Part shown: in pieces, positions 34,961 through 44,328 of the stretch
Position numbering within the stretch: position 1 is the stretch's first letter
Layout of the letters: the number at the start of each line of letters is the position of its first letter
NCBI RefSeq assembly: GCF_900217235.1
Contig: NZ_LT907975.1
Span: 1,649,001 to 1,713,000 of the forward strand
Reading direction: 5' to 3'
DNA from: Pseudodesulfovibrio profundus
GTDB taxonomy: Bacteria; Desulfobacterota; Desulfovibrionia; Desulfovibrionales; Desulfovibrionaceae
DNA: 64,000 bases
Position numbers and translations under genes: made by a program
Notes under the pieces: generated by a model
What the model was told of the DNA's origin: nothing
What the model saw: the letters and a program-made list of their open reading frames with translations, nothing else
Database searches by the model: none

Positions 34961-34971
34961 TTCCACTATGC

Positions 34972-35835
34972 CTACTTCCAGATATCCGCGTGTTCCCGGG
35001 TAAAATCACCAAAGGTACGAGCCGGGGAGCCGGTGATGTATTCCACGGCTTTGGTCACGTTTCCGGCCATGCCGAGTTTGACCACACGACTGAGGGACAC
35101 CAGCATCCGAACGGTCCATTCAGGCACACCGGCCTGCACACACCCTTCCACATACTGATCCTCTTCGATGGGCGTATAGGTGACGCTGTGTCCTGCCACG
35201 TCGGTCAGGGTGGTGGCGACTTCGGCAAGAGACAGTCCTTCGGGACCGGTCAGGGCGTACATCTTGTTGCGATGCTCCCCGGCATCCTGGAACAGAGTCG
35301 CAGCGCACGCGCCCAGATCACGGGCGTCGAGGTAACTGACCCGGGCATCATCTTCCGGCAGCATGATATTGCCGGACTGGATCATGGGTGCCAAAGCAGT
35401 CGAAAAATTCTGCATGAGGGAGTTGGGACGCAGCACCGTGAAGTCGATGCCGGAGTCTTCAACAAACTGATCGACCATGCCGTGCTCGCGGCCCAGCATC
35501 CAATGGGCATCTGATGAAGCAGCATAGCCGGAAGATCGTACGATATATGTAATCTCGGCTTCCTTGGCCGCTTCCACCGCCAGATGGCCCATGCGGGTCA
35601 TGCCTTCAACGAGCGGCAAGACCAGAAACAGCTTGTCGCACCCCTCCATGCCAGCAACCATGGAAGACTGATCCGTGAAATCAACAACCCGGGCTTCCTG
35701 TCCATCCTTTCGGAACGCTTCCGCACGTTCCTCGCTGTGTACTCCAGCGACAACGTCCATCTGCGCACCAATGAGGGCATTCAGGACCGCACCACCTATT
35801 CTGCCATTGGCTCCGGCCACAAAAATCGTACTCAT
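34972..35835 (-). CDS. NmrA-like NAD(P)-binding oxidoreductase
   Basis: 287-residue atypical short-chain dehydrogenase of the NmrA/QorB type. The ATG at 35835 follows GGAGG; a nine-residue upstream extension is unlikely. The Rossmann motif is FVAGANGRIGGAV. There is no Tyr-x3-Lys pair; the NmrA-type YIVRSSGYAASS and VLRPNSLMQNFS segments are present instead. Such proteins bind NAD(P) and act as redox sensors or quinone reductases. Its stop is six bases before the native start of the interrupted HD-GYP gene, so the two formed one unit before the IS entered. Confidence 0.85.
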   Translation of the reverse strand: MSTIFVAGANGRIGGAVLNALIGAQMDVVAGVHSEERAEAFRKDGQEARVVDFTDQSSMVAGMEGCDKLFLVLPLVEGMTRMGHLAVEAAKEAEITYIVRSSGYAASSDAHWMLGREHGMVDQFVEDSGIDFTVLRPNSLMQNFSTALAPMIQSGNIMLPEDDARVSYLDARDLGACAATLFQDAGEHRNKMYALTGPEGLSLAEVATTLTDVAGHSVTYTPIEEDQYVEGCVQAGVPEWTVRMLVSLSRVVKLGMAGNVTKAVEYITGSPARTFGDFTREHADIWK

Positions 35836-35979
35836 ATGCCAGCCTCCGACCCGTCGAACCAACGGGAATGGTTAGTGTAATTTAAAGCACCGGTACGCTA
35901 CACCAAACATTGGAGAAAAGCCAATCACCGGTTCGCGAAAGGATGCACTCGGATCAGGTCGCCAGTCGGACCGTGGCAG

Positions 35980-36585
35980 CTACCACTCGGCCTGCCCCAG
36001 CATGAAGATGCCGAAGGTGGCGAACAGATTGGGCAGGAACGTGATTACCAACCCTTTGGTGTCGTGATGATGGGTGGCGATAGCCACTTCCTTGACGATA
36101 GGCACATGCAGCTGATTGCAGAACCGCCGGAAATCCGTAATGGGAATGACGCGGATATTGGGCGTGTTGTACCACTCGTAGGGCAATTCCTTGGACACGG
36201 GCGCGCGCCCCGTAAAGAACATCTGGAACCGGTTCTTGATGTGCGTGAAGTTGGGGAAGGAGACAATGCACCGCTTGCCAACGCGCAACATCTCGCGGAT
36301 GAGCTTCTCAGGCTCATAGACATGTTGCAGCGTCTGGGACAGGATCACGTAATCAAACACGTTGTCCGGGTAATCCTCGATTTCCTCGTAAATATCGCCG
36401 TGGATAACGGACAAGCCCTTGGCAATGGCCTCTCCGGCCGCCACTTCGTCTATCTCGATACCGGTACCAACGATCCGTTTCTCCTGACGCAGATGGTCGA
36501 GCAGGGACCCGGACCTACAGCCAAGATCAAGTACCTTGGATTCCGGCTCGATCCAGGAGGCAATGACTTGCAGATCAAAACGCAT
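35980..36585 (-). CDS. metW: Methionine biosynthesis protein MetW
   Basis: 201-residue methyltransferase-fold protein. Motif I is [16 protein letters not shown]. Family blocks [40 protein letters not shown] and [20 protein letters not shown] are all there. MetW partners MetX and is needed for homoserine acylation in many proteobacteria. Its start overlaps the metX stop by 11 bases, with GGAGG upstream. Length is normal. Confidence 0.94.
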   Translation of the reverse strand: MRFDLQVIASWIEPESKVLDLGCRSGSLLDHLRQEKRIVGTGIEIDEVAAGEAIAKGLSVIHGDIYEEIEDYPDNVFDYVILSQTLQHVYEPEKLIREMLRVGKRCIVSFPNFTHIKNRFQMFFTGRAPVSKELPYEWYNTPNIRVIPITDFRRFCNQLHVPIVKEVAIATHHHDTKGLVITFLPNLFATFGIFMLGQAEW

Positions 36586-37762
36586 GGGAACCTCCGTTCA
36601 TTTCCATTGCAGCACGCTCCAGAAATCCCCGCATCAGGGAGTTGAGCCGTTCATTGGGAAGGAGGAAGGCATCATGCCCCCACGGCGCTTCTATCTCGCA
36701 GAAACTGACATCCAGCCCGTTCTTCTTCATGGCCTTGACCATCTCTTTGGACTGATAGGTCGGGTACAGCCAGTCCGATGTGAACGACACGACCAGATAC
36801 CGGCATTTGGAACGGGAAAAGGCGGCCATGAGCGAACCGTCGCCGTGTTCATTTTCCAGATTGAAATAATCAGCCGCCTTGGTCAGGTACAGAAACGAGT
36901 TGGCGTCGAAGCGCTCCACGAACTTATTCCCCTGATAGCGCAGATAGCTTTCCACCTGAAAATCCGCCTCGAAATCAAAGGACAGCTCGCCCCGGTCCTG
37001 CAACCGACGATCGAATTTGTGGCGCATGGATTCGTCGGAAAGATAGGTGATGTGCCCGACCATTCTGGCCACGGCCAGCCCATGCTCCGGGCGTCCTGTC
37101 TCGTAATAATCGCCGCTGTTCCAGGTGGGGTCGGCCATGATCGCCTGACGGGCCACCTCGTTGAAAGCAATGGCCTGAGCCGAATGTTTGGCCGTGGTCG
37201 CCAAGGGCATGGCAGCGCAGACGCGCTCGGGATACCGAACCGCCCACTCAAGCACCTGCATGCCGCCCACGGAACCACCGATCACGGCCAGCAGCTTATC
37301 AATGCCGAGATGATCAACCAGCCGTCGCTGGCAGCGAACCATATCGCCAATGGTCACCACCGGAAAATCCGCGCCGTAAGGACGCCCTGTTTCCGGGTTG
37401 GTGCTGGCTGGCCCGGTGGACCCCATGCACCCGCCGATCACATTGGAGCAGATGACAAAATATTTATCAGTGTCGATGGGCTTGCCCGGACCGACCATGA
37501 TGTCCCACCATCCCGGTTTCGGGTCGTCTTCGGAGTAGACGCCCGCGGCATGGGAATCGCCGGTCAGGGCGTGACAGACCACGATGGCATTGGACTTGTC
37601 CGCGTTCAATTGGCCGTAGGTTTCATAGGCAAGGGTAACGGAGGACAAGGTCCGTCCGCTCTCCAGCACCAGAGGCTCCTCTGTGCTGCCGAATGAAAAC
37701 TCCCGGCGTTCCACCACTCCTAAGGAGGAGTCGGTGTCGAGATTGTCGATGTATTCGCTCAT
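36575..37762 (-). CDS. metX: Homoserine O-acetyltransferase
   Basis: 395-residue alpha/beta hydrolase-fold enzyme for the first dedicated step of methionine synthesis. The ATG at 37762 ([11 protein letters not shown]) is chosen over an upstream extension that overlaps the next gene. The oxyanion region is [14 protein letters not shown], the nucleophile Ser lies in [14 protein letters not shown], and the catalytic His in [11 protein letters not shown]; the Asp follows SFTSDWLYP. It might act on succinyl-CoA, as some MetX do. No SAM riboswitch was found in its 116-base leader. Confidence 0.93.
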   Translation of the reverse strand: MSEYIDNLDTDSSLGVVERREFSFGSTEEPLVLESGRTLSSVTLAYETYGQLNADKSNAIVVCHALTGDSHAAGVYSEDDPKPGWWDIMVGPGKPIDTDKYFVICSNVIGGCMGSTGPASTNPETGRPYGADFPVVTIGDMVRCQRRLVDHLGIDKLLAVIGGSVGGMQVLEWAVRYPERVCAAMPLATTAKHSAQAIAFNEVARQAIMADPTWNSGDYYETGRPEHGLAVARMVGHITYLSDESMRHKFDRRLQDRGELSFDFEADFQVESYLRYQGNKFVERFDANSFLYLTKAADYFNLENEHGDGSLMAAFSRSKCRYLVVSFTSDWLYPTYQSKEMVKAMKKNGLDVSFCEIEAPWGHDAFLLPNERLNSLMRGFLERAAMEMNGGSHAF

Positions 37763-37878
37763 GACTGGTGAAATAAGGCAGGTCCCGCCCCGGGTCAATG
37801 CTCCAGAGGCCAACATGTTCAATATGCGTGCACATGCGTGATGCGCCGACTGAATTTCGCGGGTCGTTCCCCGGCCTG

Positions 37879-38283
37879 TTATCTTCTCCCCGAGATGGTT
37901 TCGCCGCCGAAGACCTTCCACGCGAGCATCCCCCATGTCAGGTTGGAGACATTGGTATAGCCGTCTTTAACAAGCTTGTGCGCCACCGGTGGAGAACGAT
38001 GACCGGACATGCACACGACCACCACGGGTTCGTTTGGGTCCGGAGCGATCCGTTTCACCTCTTCGATCGAGGCCGGGTAGGGAATATTGAATGCGCCGGG
38101 AATGTGGAAAGCCTCGTATTCGCTCGGTGTACGGACATCGACAATCGTGGGCAGGTTGCCATCTCGAACCTGCTCCTTGAGCGTCCACGGACTGCGCGGA
38201 GGCACATGTCCGCCGATCCACCACCCCACGTCCCAGAGGACGAACAGGCCGATTATCAGAACGAACATTCCCAATCCGCGCAT
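37879..38283 (-). CDS. Membrane-anchored rhodanese-like protein
   Basis: 134 residues: one N-terminal membrane helix (about 4-22), then a single rhodanese domain. It has [20 protein letters not shown] and an active-site loop [10 protein letters not shown] with the catalytic cysteine intact, so sulfur transfer is plausible. The start has GGAG upstream. It lies three bases after mscS in the same direction, with the UbiA-type gene before that. Confidence 0.88.
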   Translation of the reverse strand: MRGLGMFVLIIGLFVLWDVGWWIGGHVPPRSPWTLKEQVRDGNLPTIVDVRTPSEYEAFHIPGAFNIPYPASIEEVKRIAPDPNEPVVVVCMSGHRSPPVAHKLVKDGYTNVSNLTWGMLAWKVFGGETISGRR

Positions 38284-38286
38284 GTG

Positions 38287-39627
38287 CTACTCCTTGCTGT
38301 TTTCCGGGGGGCCTTCCGTTATGGTTTGTTCCGGTGTTTCTAGATGTACGGCCAGGCTCGAATCCTGCTTGAGCAATACGTCCCGCTGGGGGAATGGAAT
38401 GGCGATACCATGCTCATGGAACAGGTTCCACACATTAAGCAGTACACCACTACGCACACTGGCCACGCCGCTCTCTGCATCAGCTATCCAGACGCGCAAC
38501 TCCAGATCGACCGAGCTGTCGCCAAATCCCATCAGCCAGGCGACCGGAGCGGGATTGCGCAGCACGCGCGGCACATCCTTGGCAGCCTCCTTCATCAGCT
38601 CCAGGGCTTTGGGTACGTCCGATTCATACGCGACGCCAACCGGTATTTCGAGGCGCACGTTACTGTCGGAAAAGGTCCAGTTGACCACCTCGCCGGTGAT
38701 CAGCAGTTCGTTGGGAATAAGATATTCCTTGCCGCTGCGGGTCAGGACCGAGGCGTACCGGGCGTGCATGTTACCGACCACGCCGTAGACGCCGCTGACC
38801 TCGATGGTGTCCCCGGGCTTGATGGAATTATCCATGAGCAGGATGATACCGGCAACATAGTTGGAAAAAATCGTCTTGAGTCCGAAACCGATACCCACAC
38901 CAAGGGCACTGGAGAAGATGGCGAGGCTGGTCAGATCGATGCCGACACTGGACATGGCGAACAGGATCGCCGCCGTGAACAGCAGCATCTTGATGGCCTT
39001 GGCTAGCAGTACCTGAAGGGAACGTGTCAGCCCTTCAGTTTTTTCGATGCGGGCCACGGCAAACTGTGCGGCAACCGAAGCCGCCTGCAGGAACACGGCA
39101 GCCAGTGCCAGTCCCTTGATGATGCCCAGCGCATTGTAGGAGTTTTCGCCAATGGAAAAACTGATTCCTTCGAGGAATCCCGTGATCGGCGTCAGCAGGC
39201 CGAAAATGGACAAGGCCGCCACGATCCATACGGTCAACTCCACCACCCGGGCCATGAAGCGATTGGGTATGAAGCTGGTCAGCAGCCGAATGATGATCCA
39301 GGCCACGGCCAGATCACTGGCTGCGTTCAAGACCCATGGAACGTGCTCCAGCGACTCGAACACCGCCGCACATATCTGCAGCAACACGATGAATGCGAGC
39401 ACATTGCCCACATCCACCACGGCACGCAGTACGGAGCGGAATATATCGCTGGTCTCCCGTCGATCGATGGCCTCGTACAGGCGGCGTTCGAATCCGCGCC
39501 AGATGAGAGCGGTCAGAACAAAGGAAATACCCACGCACACCCACTGGGCAGCGGTGGTCATGGTCAGGACATTGGTGTGCAACCAGTCCAGCAGAAACTG
39601 CAATATCGATTGTACGGTTTGTTCCAT
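38287..39627 (-). CDS. MscS-family mechanosensitive ion channel
   Basis: 446-residue inner-membrane channel that releases solutes under hypo-osmotic stress. About five hydrophobic helices occupy residues 20-235. The pore-lining helix and beta domain are recognised by SSALGVGIGFGLKTIFSNYV followed by AGIILLMDNSIKPGDTIEVS and NMHARYASVLTRSGKEYLIP. The C-terminal alpha/beta vestibule runs to about 410. It has more transmembrane helices than E. coli MscS. It lies between the UbiA-type and rhodanese genes in one operon. Confidence 0.92.
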   Translation of the reverse strand: MEQTVQSILQFLLDWLHTNVLTMTTAAQWVCVGISFVLTALIWRGFERRLYEAIDRRETSDIFRSVLRAVVDVGNVLAFIVLLQICAAVFESLEHVPWVLNAASDLAVAWIIIRLLTSFIPNRFMARVVELTVWIVAALSIFGLLTPITGFLEGISFSIGENSYNALGIIKGLALAAVFLQAASVAAQFAVARIEKTEGLTRSLQVLLAKAIKMLLFTAAILFAMSSVGIDLTSLAIFSSALGVGIGFGLKTIFSNYVAGIILLMDNSIKPGDTIEVSGVYGVVGNMHARYASVLTRSGKEYLIPNELLITGEVVNWTFSDSNVRLEIPVGVAYESDVPKALELMKEAAKDVPRVLRNPAPVAWLMGFGDSSVDLELRVWIADAESGVASVRSGVLLNVWNLFHEHGIAIPFPQRDVLLKQDSSLAVHLETPEQTITEGPPENSKE

Positions 39628-39652
39628 GGAATCCTCGATTCTCTATTGGCTA

Positions 39653-40516
39653 TCAAGAGACAAGGAACATATCAAGGAGCACGCCGAAAAAGAGACAGAC
39701 GGCGATGACACCGTTCATGGTGAAGAAGGCGACATTGACACGGCTCATGTCATCCGCCTTGACCAGCAGGTGCTCGGCTACGAGAATGATTCCAACGGCC
39801 CCTGCCACCAGCATGTATACCCAGCCGAGACCGGCAGCCCAGCCAGCCAGCAGAAACAGCACCGCCGTGACCACATGGCTGAGGGTGGAGATGGCCAGCG
39901 CCGCGGGGATGCCCAGTCGCGCAGGGATGGACCACAGCCCGCGTTCGGCATCGAACTCGGCATCCTGGCTCGCGTAGAGCAGGTCGAATCCGGCCACCCA
40001 CAGCGTCACGCCGCAGAAGAAGAGCGCCGCAGGCAGGGTCAGGGTCGGATCAACGCACAGCCAGCCCGCCACCGGAGCCAGACCGAGCACCATGCCCAGT
40101 ACAAAGTGACACCAGTAGGTAAACCGCTTGCAGTAGCTGTAGAAGGCCGACAGGGCCAGTGCCAGCGGGGAGAGCATCAGGCACAGGGTATTCATCAATC
40201 CGCACATGATGACGAAGATGGCAGCCGCTCCCATGATGAACATCAGGGTGAACGAAGTGGACAGCTCGCCGGTGACCAGTGGCCGATCCTTGGTCCGGGG
40301 ATTGTCCCGGTCGATATCCAGATCGGCATACCGGTTGAAGGCCATGGCAAAGGAGCGCACGGCAACCATGGCGATGGTCAGCACGATCATGTTGTACAAC
40401 CCGGGCCAGCCTCCGGCAGCCAGGAATGCGCCGATATAGGCAAAAGGCAGGGCAAACACCGAGTGTTCGATCTTGATCATCCGACACACGGCAATGAAAT
40501 CTTTCTTAAAAGCCAT
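39653..40516 (-). CDS. UbiA-family polyprenyltransferase
   Basis: 287-residue membrane prenyltransferase. The ATG at 40516 (MAFKKDFIAV) follows GGAGA; an ATG four codons upstream is the alternative. The first Asp-rich site is NRYADLDIDRDNPRTKDRPL and the second is DLLYASQDAEFDAERGLWSI. Both bind the prenyl diphosphate through Mg. Eight to nine helices are visible. In this lineage the protein is likely the futalosine-pathway menaquinone enzyme (MqnP) rather than UbiA itself; that is inference. Confidence 0.88.
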   Translation of the reverse strand: MAFKKDFIAVCRMIKIEHSVFALPFAYIGAFLAAGGWPGLYNMIVLTIAMVAVRSFAMAFNRYADLDIDRDNPRTKDRPLVTGELSTSFTLMFIMGAAAIFVIMCGLMNTLCLMLSPLALALSAFYSYCKRFTYWCHFVLGMVLGLAPVAGWLCVDPTLTLPAALFFCGVTLWVAGFDLLYASQDAEFDAERGLWSIPARLGIPAALAISTLSHVVTAVLFLLAGWAAGLGWVYMLVAGAVGIILVAEHLLVKADDMSRVNVAFFTMNGVIAVCLFFGVLLDMFLVS

Positions 40517-40690
40517 ATCTGTCTCCATTTTTCGTCTCAACCCACGCCACAGGGCATGAATCGGTACAAGCGTAACACCGCATCGTCATTGAGGAAGGCT
40601 ACAGGGTGTCATCCACCCCGACTTCCGTAAAATGCATTGAGAAAAGGACCATCGCAACACCGCGGGAGACTCCCCCGCGCACGCTCGGCA

Positions 40691-41131
40691 TCAGTATCGA
40701 TTGACCATCAACGCCCCGGCGATCAGCAGTCCGACGCCGACCAGCCGCTGCCAACTGATGGCGTGAATATCGAACCCGACCAATCCGTAATGATCCAGCA
40801 GCAGCGCGGCCGTGAACTGACCGGCCAACAAAAGCGCCATGGTTGCGGTCGCCCCGAGATTGGCGGCCAGCACGATGGTCATGGATACGAAAAACGCACC
40901 AAGAAATCCCCCGAGCCATGCCCACCAGGGAGCCGATGCAGCCATGGCAGCCGTGGGCAGCGGACGCGACGCAAAGCAGTAAAAAGCCAGTGCTGCCGTC
41001 CCCACGGCAAAGGAAATCAGCGCCGCCCAGATGGGATCATCCAGAGCGTGCCTGAGTCGCAGGTTCAACCCCGCCTGAAGCGGCATGGTGGCTCCCGCGA
41101 GGAGTCCGAGCAATATGAACAACCATTTCAT
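40691..41131 (-). CDS. DMT-superfamily transporter (YdcZ/DUF606 type)
   Basis: 146-residue membrane protein with five helices. The ATG at 41131 begins MKWLFILLGLLAGATMPLQA, which is typical of the family; the longer open frame upstream has no ribosome site. The core GLNLRLRHALDDPIWAALIS, then AAPW-like and GGFLGAFFVSMTIVLAANLG, and the end GVGLLIAGALMVNRY are all family-like. Members are half-size and act as dimers. Substrate unknown. Confidence 0.85.
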   Translation of the reverse strand: MKWLFILLGLLAGATMPLQAGLNLRLRHALDDPIWAALISFAVGTAALAFYCFASRPLPTAAMAASAPWWAWLGGFLGAFFVSMTIVLAANLGATATMALLLAGQFTAALLLDHYGLVGFDIHAISWQRLVGVGLLIAGALMVNRY

Positions 41132-41303
41132 GGGGGCAACGATATCCGGCTTTACACGGTTCGTCCACGGATAATAGTTTCGATACATTACGAAATTGTC
41201 GTTTTTTCGTAACCGGAGCGCCATTCACGGCCCCGTGTTTCCCGATAGATCGGTGACAGTCAAAAAACAGCAAACTTCAATCAAAGGGAAAGAAGGAATC
41301 ACA

Positions 41304-41645
41304 ATGACTGAAACGCAACGTCGGGAAATCAAGAATCACCTGATGCAGGGTATCGATTGTTTGAGTTCCCAAGCCACCGGCCAAAGCCTTGTTGTTGAAA
41401 ACTGCCCCGATGAAACCGACTTCGCCTCCCAGTTGGCCCAGCAGGGCGTGAACGTCGCCATGCAGCGCCGCCGTATGGCCCGCATGGGGGAATACGAAAA
41501 CGCCCTCAAACGGCTGAGTCAAACCGACTACGGCATCTGCGAAGAGTGCGGCGAAGAGATCGGCATCGCCCGACTCAAGGCCAACCCATCGGCCCGCCTG
41601 TGCGTGACCTGCCAGTCCGCAGTGGAAGATGGTGTATCCCACTAA
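41304..41645 (+). CDS. DksA/TraR-family zinc-finger protein
   Basis: 113-residue protein. The ATG at 41304 follows GAAGGA. The C-terminal zinc finger has Cys79, Cys82, Cys100 and Cys103 (GICEECGEEIGI and LCVTCQ). The coiled-coil tip shows DETDFA (36-41), which fits the D-x-x-D-x-A motif DksA uses to reach the RNA polymerase active site. It is shorter than E. coli DksA (151) and nearer to TraR/YbiI size, so it may modulate transcription with or without ppGpp. Standing alone before the PHP gene. Confidence 0.88.
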   Translation: MTETQRREIKNHLMQGIDCLSSQATGQSLVVENCPDETDFASQLAQQGVNVAMQRRRMARMGEYENALKRLSQTDYGICEECGEEIGIARLKANPSARLCVTCQSAVEDGVSH

Positions 41646-41682
41646 CCGTCCACTTCCCCAACCACCCACAGCGGAGTTACCC

Positions 41683-43068
41683 ATGGTTGAATCGCGCTTC
41701 AAGGTGGACATGCACGTCCACTCCAAGTTCTCCACCCGCCCGTCCCAGTGGCTGCTGCAGAAGATCGGTTGCCCGGAGAGTTTCACCGAACCGGCCAGCC
41801 TCTACGCAATTGCCCGTTCGCACGGCATGGACATGGTGACTATCACCGACCACAATACCATTGACGGAGCGCTGGAGATCGCCCATCTGCCCGGTACGTT
41901 CATCAGCGAGGAGATCACCACCTACTTCCCCGAGGACAAGTGCAAACTCCACGTGCTGGCCTATGACATAACCGAAGCGCAACATCAGGACATCCAGCGC
42001 CACAGGGAAAACATCTTCGACCTGATTCCCTATCTGCGGGAACAGGGCATCGTCCATGCCCTGGCCCACCCGCTCTTCGCCGTCAACGACCGACTCACAC
42101 CGGCCCACTTCGAACGATCACTGCTCCTCTTCGACGTTTTCGAGGAAAACGGCACCCGCGACGCACGACAGAATCAGGTGCTGCGGGATATCCTCACCCG
42201 GCTCACTCCGCTGGACATGGACCGCCTCGCCAACACCTACAACATGGAACCGTACGGAGATCAGCCGTGGAACAAGGGCATTATCGGCGGCTCCGACGAC
42301 CACAGCTCACTGAACATCGCCCGGATGCACACCACCTTCATGGGGACTTCCGAGCTGCGCAATGTGCTGGACGGAGTGCTCAGCCATACGGCCACGCCCA
42401 GCGGCACGGCAGCCACCCCCCGGACCATGGCGCACAACCTCTACGGGATCGCGTATCAATTCTACCGCTCGCGGATAGGCAGTCTGGATCACGCATCCAG
42501 CGAGCACATCTGCCTGCGCTTTGCCAAAGGCGCATTGGAACCGAGCGCATCGGAACCGGACAATACCCACTCCTTTGTCGACCGGTTTCTCAAGCTCCTG
42601 GGGCGGGGCAAGTCCACCCTGCACCGCGAGTACGGCACTGCTGATTCGGTTCAGCACATGCTGCTCAAGGAAGCGGGCAAGATCATTGCCAATGATGCCG
42701 AGCTGATGCAGATAGTGAAAGGCAAGGAGACCAACACCCTCAAGCTGGAACGCGAGTGGTCCCGATTTGTGTCGCTGGCCGCCAACCGGGTCCTGTCCCA
42801 GTTCGCGGACCGCACGCTCCACTCGGCCCTCGGCGCCAACCTGTTCGACGTGTTCCACTCCATCGGTTCCGCCGGATCGCTGTACGCGCTGCTCGCTCCC
42901 TATTTCGTCGGATACGACCTGTTCTCCAGCGAACGGAAATTCTCCATGAAGTGTCATGACCGGTTCCGCCAAAAGGCCGAAACCCGGAGTTCGCGCAACC
43001 TTAAGATCGCCCACTTCACCGATACCTTTGACGAAATCAACGGCGTGGCCCGCACCATCCGACAATAG
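41683..43068 (+). pseudogene. PHP-domain part of a PHP-glycosyltransferase, ended by in-frame amber codon
   Basis: 461 residues from the ATG at 41683 (GGAG upstream). An N-terminal PHP phosphoesterase domain has VDMHVHSKFS, TITDHNTIDGA, HALAHPLFA and the GGSDDHSS metal site. A helical middle part follows, and near residue 450 the start of a GT-B glycosyltransferase begins (KIAHFTDTFDEINGVARTIR). A TAG at 43066-43068 then stops the frame, and the glycosyltransferase continues in the same frame from 43069. One C-to-T change in CAG would explain the stop. Without it the protein would be 813 residues. Could also be a sequencing error. Confidence 0.8.
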
Positions 43069-43074
43069 CTCAGG

Positions 43075-44124
43075 ATGGTGGCCCGACACGGCAAGGACAT
43101 GACCGTTATCACCTGCGGCGGCATGGCAGACATCCCCGGCGCAGTCAGCTTTGCTCCGGTGGGTCGGTTCACCATCCCCGAATACCCGGAGATAACCCTG
43201 TCCTACCCGCCGTTTCTGGACATGCTCACCCACTGTTTCGAGCAGGAGTATGACTGCATCCTGGCGGCCACGCCCGGTCCCGTCGGTCTGGCAGCCCTGG
43301 CCATATCCAGGATTCTCAAGCTCCCTTTCCACGGCACCTACCACACGGCATTCCCCGAATATGTGGGGGCTTTTACCGAAGATGCCACGCTGGAAGACGG
43401 CTGCTGGCGGTATATGAGCTGGTTCTATGACCAGATGCAGGTCATTTACGCCCCCAGCGAAGCGACCAAATTCGAACTGGCCGACCGGGGGATCGATCCG
43501 GAAAAGATCGTCACATACCCACGAGGTGTAGACACGGAACGCTTCCACCCGGAAAAACGGAACGGGTTCTACCAACAGTACGCGATCCAGAACCGTACCA
43601 AACTGCTGTATGTGGGCCGCGTATCCCGTGAAAAAGGATTGGATACCCTGACCGACGCATTCATCAAGGCGACGAAAATTCGCGATTCACTGCAACTCGT
43701 CATTGTAGGGGAAGGCCCGTACCTCAAGGAGATGCAGCAGCGGCTCAAGGGGCTGCCCGTGACCTTTACCGGGGCGCTCAAAGGGGAATCCCTGGCCCAA
43801 GCCTATGCCAGTGCCGATCTGTTCGTCTTTCCTTCGGCCACGGATACCTTCGGTAATGTCGTACTGGAGGCGCAGGCCTCGGGGCTGCCGGTCATCGTCA
43901 CCGACAAGGGCGGCCCGTGTGAAAACATCATTCCCAACGAAACCGGATTGATCTTCCCCGCCGACGACACCGACGCCCTGCTCAGGGCCATTGTCCATAT
44001 GATCGATACCCCCGAGCGCATCGAATACATGGGAAAACGGGCCAGATCACATGTGAAGACCCGGACCTTTGACGCCACATTCCTGAAAACATGGGAGATA
44101 TTCGGCAGCAACGTGGCTGCCTGA
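43075..44124 (+). pseudogene. Glycosyltransferase (GT4-type) part of the split PHP-glycosyltransferase
   Basis: 349 residues downstream of and in frame with the amber codon. The ATG at 43075 is an internal methionine (MVARHGKDMTVITCGG) without a ribosome site. It carries most of the GT4 fold: FHGTYHTAFPEYVG, LLYVGRVSREKGLDTL for the nucleotide-sugar half and the E-x7-E signature region in SATDTFGNVVLEAQASGLPV. The first strand and helix of the N-terminal Rossmann half lie before the stop. Free-standing function would need re-initiation and is doubtful. Confidence 0.8.
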
Positions 44125-44328
44125 TCCAAGCTCAAACCACTTCGTCAGGTAGCAACACCTTTCCCATAGGCACACGAAACAAGCTGGGTCCCATCTCGAC
44201 TATTTCATCCGAACGCTCCCTATAAATGAGCGCATGATTATTGACAGAATGGATTGAAATACGCCACGAATGCGCCTACCGTATTCGCAGGTCGGTGTTT
44301 CCTTTCATTTTTTGGAGTATTTCTCATC

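Noticed and set aside
37763-37878. SAM riboswitch before metX
   Set aside because: No SAM-I, SAM-II or SAH-type core motif was found in the 116 bases.
43066-43068. Pyrrolysine or selenocysteine-style recoding at TAG
   Set aside because: A one-base CAG-to-TAG change is simpler; no PYLIS-like hairpin stood out and neither pylT nor pylS is in the window.
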